From positions 34,147 to 98,146 of the forward strand of contig JAJEGI010000178.1 of NCBI GenBank assembly GCA_022819945.1: 64,000 nucleotides of DNA, written 5' to 3'. Position numbers and translations under genes: made by a program. Below the pieces are notes generated by a model. The model did no database searches, had not been told where the DNA came from, and was given only the letters and a program-made list of their open reading frames with translations. The DNA comes from Candidatus Poribacteria bacterium. Lineage in GTDB: Bacteria > Poribacteria > WGA-4E > WGA-3G. Of this stretch, positions 62,173 through 64,000 are shown piece after piece. Position 1 is the first letter of the stretch. Each line of letters begins with the position of its first letter.

Positions 62173-64000
62173 ATGGAGACCCAATTTTCCCAGCTGAGTC
62201 AACATCTATACGTCCATCACGGGCACGTCAATACTGGTATCCTCTGCGATGGAAACCGCGCCCTCCTCATTGATCCAAGTGGCACGACTCTCCACACGAC
62301 ACTCACAGCACTCGACATCACCAACATTGAGCAGATCCTCTTTACGCACCACCATCGCGATAATACGGCAGACTTCCCGATATCTGATAATATCCGTGTT
62401 GGGGTGCCAAAAAAAGAGACATCTTGGTTTACCGAGGTCGAAACCTTCTGGAACGATTCACAGTACCGGTGGCACCTCTACAATTACCATCCGCACAATC
62501 TGATGCTTGCCGATGCTATCCCAGTGACAGATACGTATACCGAAGGCGCGCAGATTGCGTGGGGTTCAGCATCGCTGACAGTCCTCGAAACACCGGGACA
62601 TACCGATGGCAGTGTTACTTATCTGGTTGATGTTGACGACAAACGTTTCGCCTTTTCTGGCGACCTTATTTACGATGAAGGTAAGTTGTGGGAACTCTAT
62701 AGTTTACAAAAAGGACAGCAGACCAGCGATTATCACGGATTTCTCGGGGCGCGAGAGGAACTGAAGGAAAGCCTTGAAAAGGTCCGTCAGACATCACCAA
62801 CGGCACTCATTCCGACACACGGTGTTGTGATGAACGATCCTAATAAGGCAATTGATACACTTTTAGAACGGTTGGCGTACTGCTACGATAAATATGTAGC
62901 GATTTCTGCGCTCCGGCACTATTTTCCGCAGCTTTTCGAGGAATTTGAAGGACATTCCGGTCACATGCCGATCCGAGAGGGCAAGCCGCCGCCCGAATTC
63001 TTACGCCACTTCGGCACAACGTGGATTATCATCTCCGACTTTTCTAGAGCAAGTTTCGGCTCGCAAGCTACGCCGAAAGGCGAAGCGTTCGTTATGGATT
63101 GCGGTTCACCGAATGTCATTAAACAGATTCAGCAGTTACAGGCGGAGGACGAAGTTTCGGAAGTCACGCAATTCTGGGTAACGCACTACCACGATGATCA
63201 CGTTAATGCCATTCCTGAGTTTCAGGAAACGTTCCCTTGTGAAACAATAACAGATTCAGTTGTCGCACAGGTTATCACAAACCCGATGGGTTTTCGGCTT
63301 CCGTGTATTTCGCCATCTGTTACGCGGGTAGATCGTATCACGCAGGACGGTGATTCCTGGCAGTGGAATGAGTTCACGATGACTGCATACCATTTTCCGG
63401 GTCAGACCTATTATCACGGTGGGCTACTTGTCGAGGGACGCGGCGTACGGATGTTCTTTGCAGGTGATTCCTTTACGATGGCGGGGATTGACGACTACTG
63501 CTCCGGTAATCGGAATCTGCTCGGTGCAGATGTCGGTTATGAAAGATGTATACGTCTGATTCAACAACTCGAACCGACGCATATCTTTAACTGCCACGTT
63601 GATCCGGCATTTGATTTTACCGATGCCGAGATTGCGTGGATGTTGGACACACTCGCTGAACGTGAAAAATGTTATACCGAACTCTTCCCTTGGGACCACG
63701 CCAACTACGGTATGGACGAACATTGGGTGCGCTGCTATCCTTATGAACAGGAAGTTGAACCCGGCGGAACGGCACAGTTGCGCGTAGAGGTAACGAACCA
63801 TTCGGACGAGCCGCGCACAGCAACTGCGCAGCCAATTCTCCCCGCATCATGGGGTATGGAAATCGCTTCCAAAGAAACAACGATTCCGCCGAGAACGGAT
63901 GGGCACATCGACTTTTCTATTCCAATTCCAGTAGGGGTTGGGAATGTAATACAAGGAATGGATTTAGTCTATTCCCAGACCAAATCCGGGACAGCACACT
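62173..64000 (+). CDS. Two-domain metallo-beta-lactamase-fold protein, 3' end outside the window
   Basis: The frame is open from the leader-defined ATG to the end of the window (609 codons). The first domain has FTHHHRDNTADFP, ETPGHTDGSVTY, FSGDLIYDEG and IPTHGVV. The second has the canonical WVTHYHDDHVNAIPEF, HFPGQTYYHGGLLV, FFAGDSFT and NCHVDPAFDF. A sandwich-like tail (GGTAQLRVEVTNHSDEPR) follows. Two full MBL folds in one chain are unusual; both appear to keep metal ligands. The substrate is unknown. No signal peptide is seen. Confidence 0.88.
   Translation, partial: METQFSQLSQHLYVHHGHVNTGILCDGNRALLIDPSGTTLHTTLTALDITNIEQILFTHHHRDNTADFPISDNIRVGVPKKETSWFTEVETFWNDSQYRWHLYNYHPHNLMLADAIPVTDTYTEGAQIAWGSASLTVLETPGHTDGSVTYLVDVDDKRFAFSGDLIYDEGKLWELYSLQKGQQTSDYHGFLGAREELKESLEKVRQTSPTALIPTHGVVMNDPNKAIDTLLERLAYCYDKYVAISALRHYFPQLFEEFEGHSGHMPIREGKPPPEFLRHFGTTWIIISDFSRASFGSQATPKGEAFVMDCGSPNVIKQIQQLQAEDEVSEVTQFWVTHYHDDHVNAIPEFQETFPCETITDSVVAQVITNPMGFRLPCISPSVTRVDRITQDGDSWQWNEFTMTAYHFPGQTYYHGGLLVEGRGVRMFFAGDSFTMAGIDDYCSGNRNLLGADVGYERCIRLIQQLEPTHIFNCHVDPAFDFTDAEIAWMLDTLAEREKCYTELFPWDHANYGMDEHWVRCYPYEQEVEPGGTAQLRVEVTNHSDEPRTATAQPILPASWGMEIASKETTIPPRTDGHIDFSIPIPVGVGNVIQGMDLVYSQTKSGTAH

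Overview
The window looks like chromosome from an uncultured Gram-negative bacterium. My best guess is Candidatus Poribacteria or a close relative (inference, not tested). The evidence is lipid A genes (lpxC-fabZ, lpxA, lpxI), a TonB protein, a Wzi-like outer-membrane barrel, many lipoprotein and Sec signal peptides, secreted proteins ending in a FlgD/T9SS-like tail with the motif NPFNPETWIPYQLA, dockerin, ASPIC/UnbV, LamG and LRR proteins, and many small dispersed repeats. I saw no rRNA, tRNA, CRISPR array, prophage or intact transposase.

Layout. 1-2889: 3' end of hen1 plus pnkp, a bacterial RNA-repair pair. 2988-28269: a large exopolysaccharide/capsule region with a polysaccharide deacetylase, two NAD-dependent epimerases, two GT4 glycosyltransferases, a MurJ/Wzx-like flippase, four sulfotransferases, a Wzy/O-antigen-ligase-like membrane protein, a glycoside hydrolase, a Wzi-like porin, a priming sugar-phosphate transferase and a DUF983 protein. 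It is interrupted by a block of secreted proteins (lamin-tail, LRR, ASPIC/UnbV). Together these suggest a Wzx/Wzy-type sulfated surface polysaccharide. 28411-39280: mostly minus strand, with an SDR oxidoreductase, TonB, two unknown envelope proteins and an envelope cluster ubiB-like, ruvX, mltG, lpxC-fabZ, lpxA, lpxI. A plus-strand SelW-like gene with an in-frame TGA lies inside this stretch. 39530-47531: orphan adenine methyltransferase, PspA-ABC ATPase-permease, gamma carbonic anhydrase, Gfo/Idh oxidoreductase and a 2-oxoacid dehydrogenase E2. 47535-50371: a VapC toxin with three tandem antitoxin paralogues and a PcfJ-like protein. 50825-57748: secreted LamG proteins, a lipoprotein peroxiredoxin with an in-frame TGA at its active site, a Tat-exported DUF362 protein, a WD40 protein and others. 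58050-64000: Dabb protein, alkaline-phosphatase/sulfatase-fold enzyme, HigBA, a C-type-lectin-like protein and a two-domain metallo-beta-lactamase protein cut by the window end.

The most notable observations are two unannotated selenoprotein genes (30520-30750 and 52686-53795). In each, the TGA sits exactly at the redox position of the family, and a hairpin with a G-starting loop lies 21-22 nt downstream. Others are a family of dispersed repeats that sit directly against start codons and appear to supply the ribosome binding site, a 111-113 bp MITE-like element found twice, a shared C-terminal LTTTWGxIK tag on three secreted proteins, and decayed toxin-antitoxin and sorting-tail remnants.
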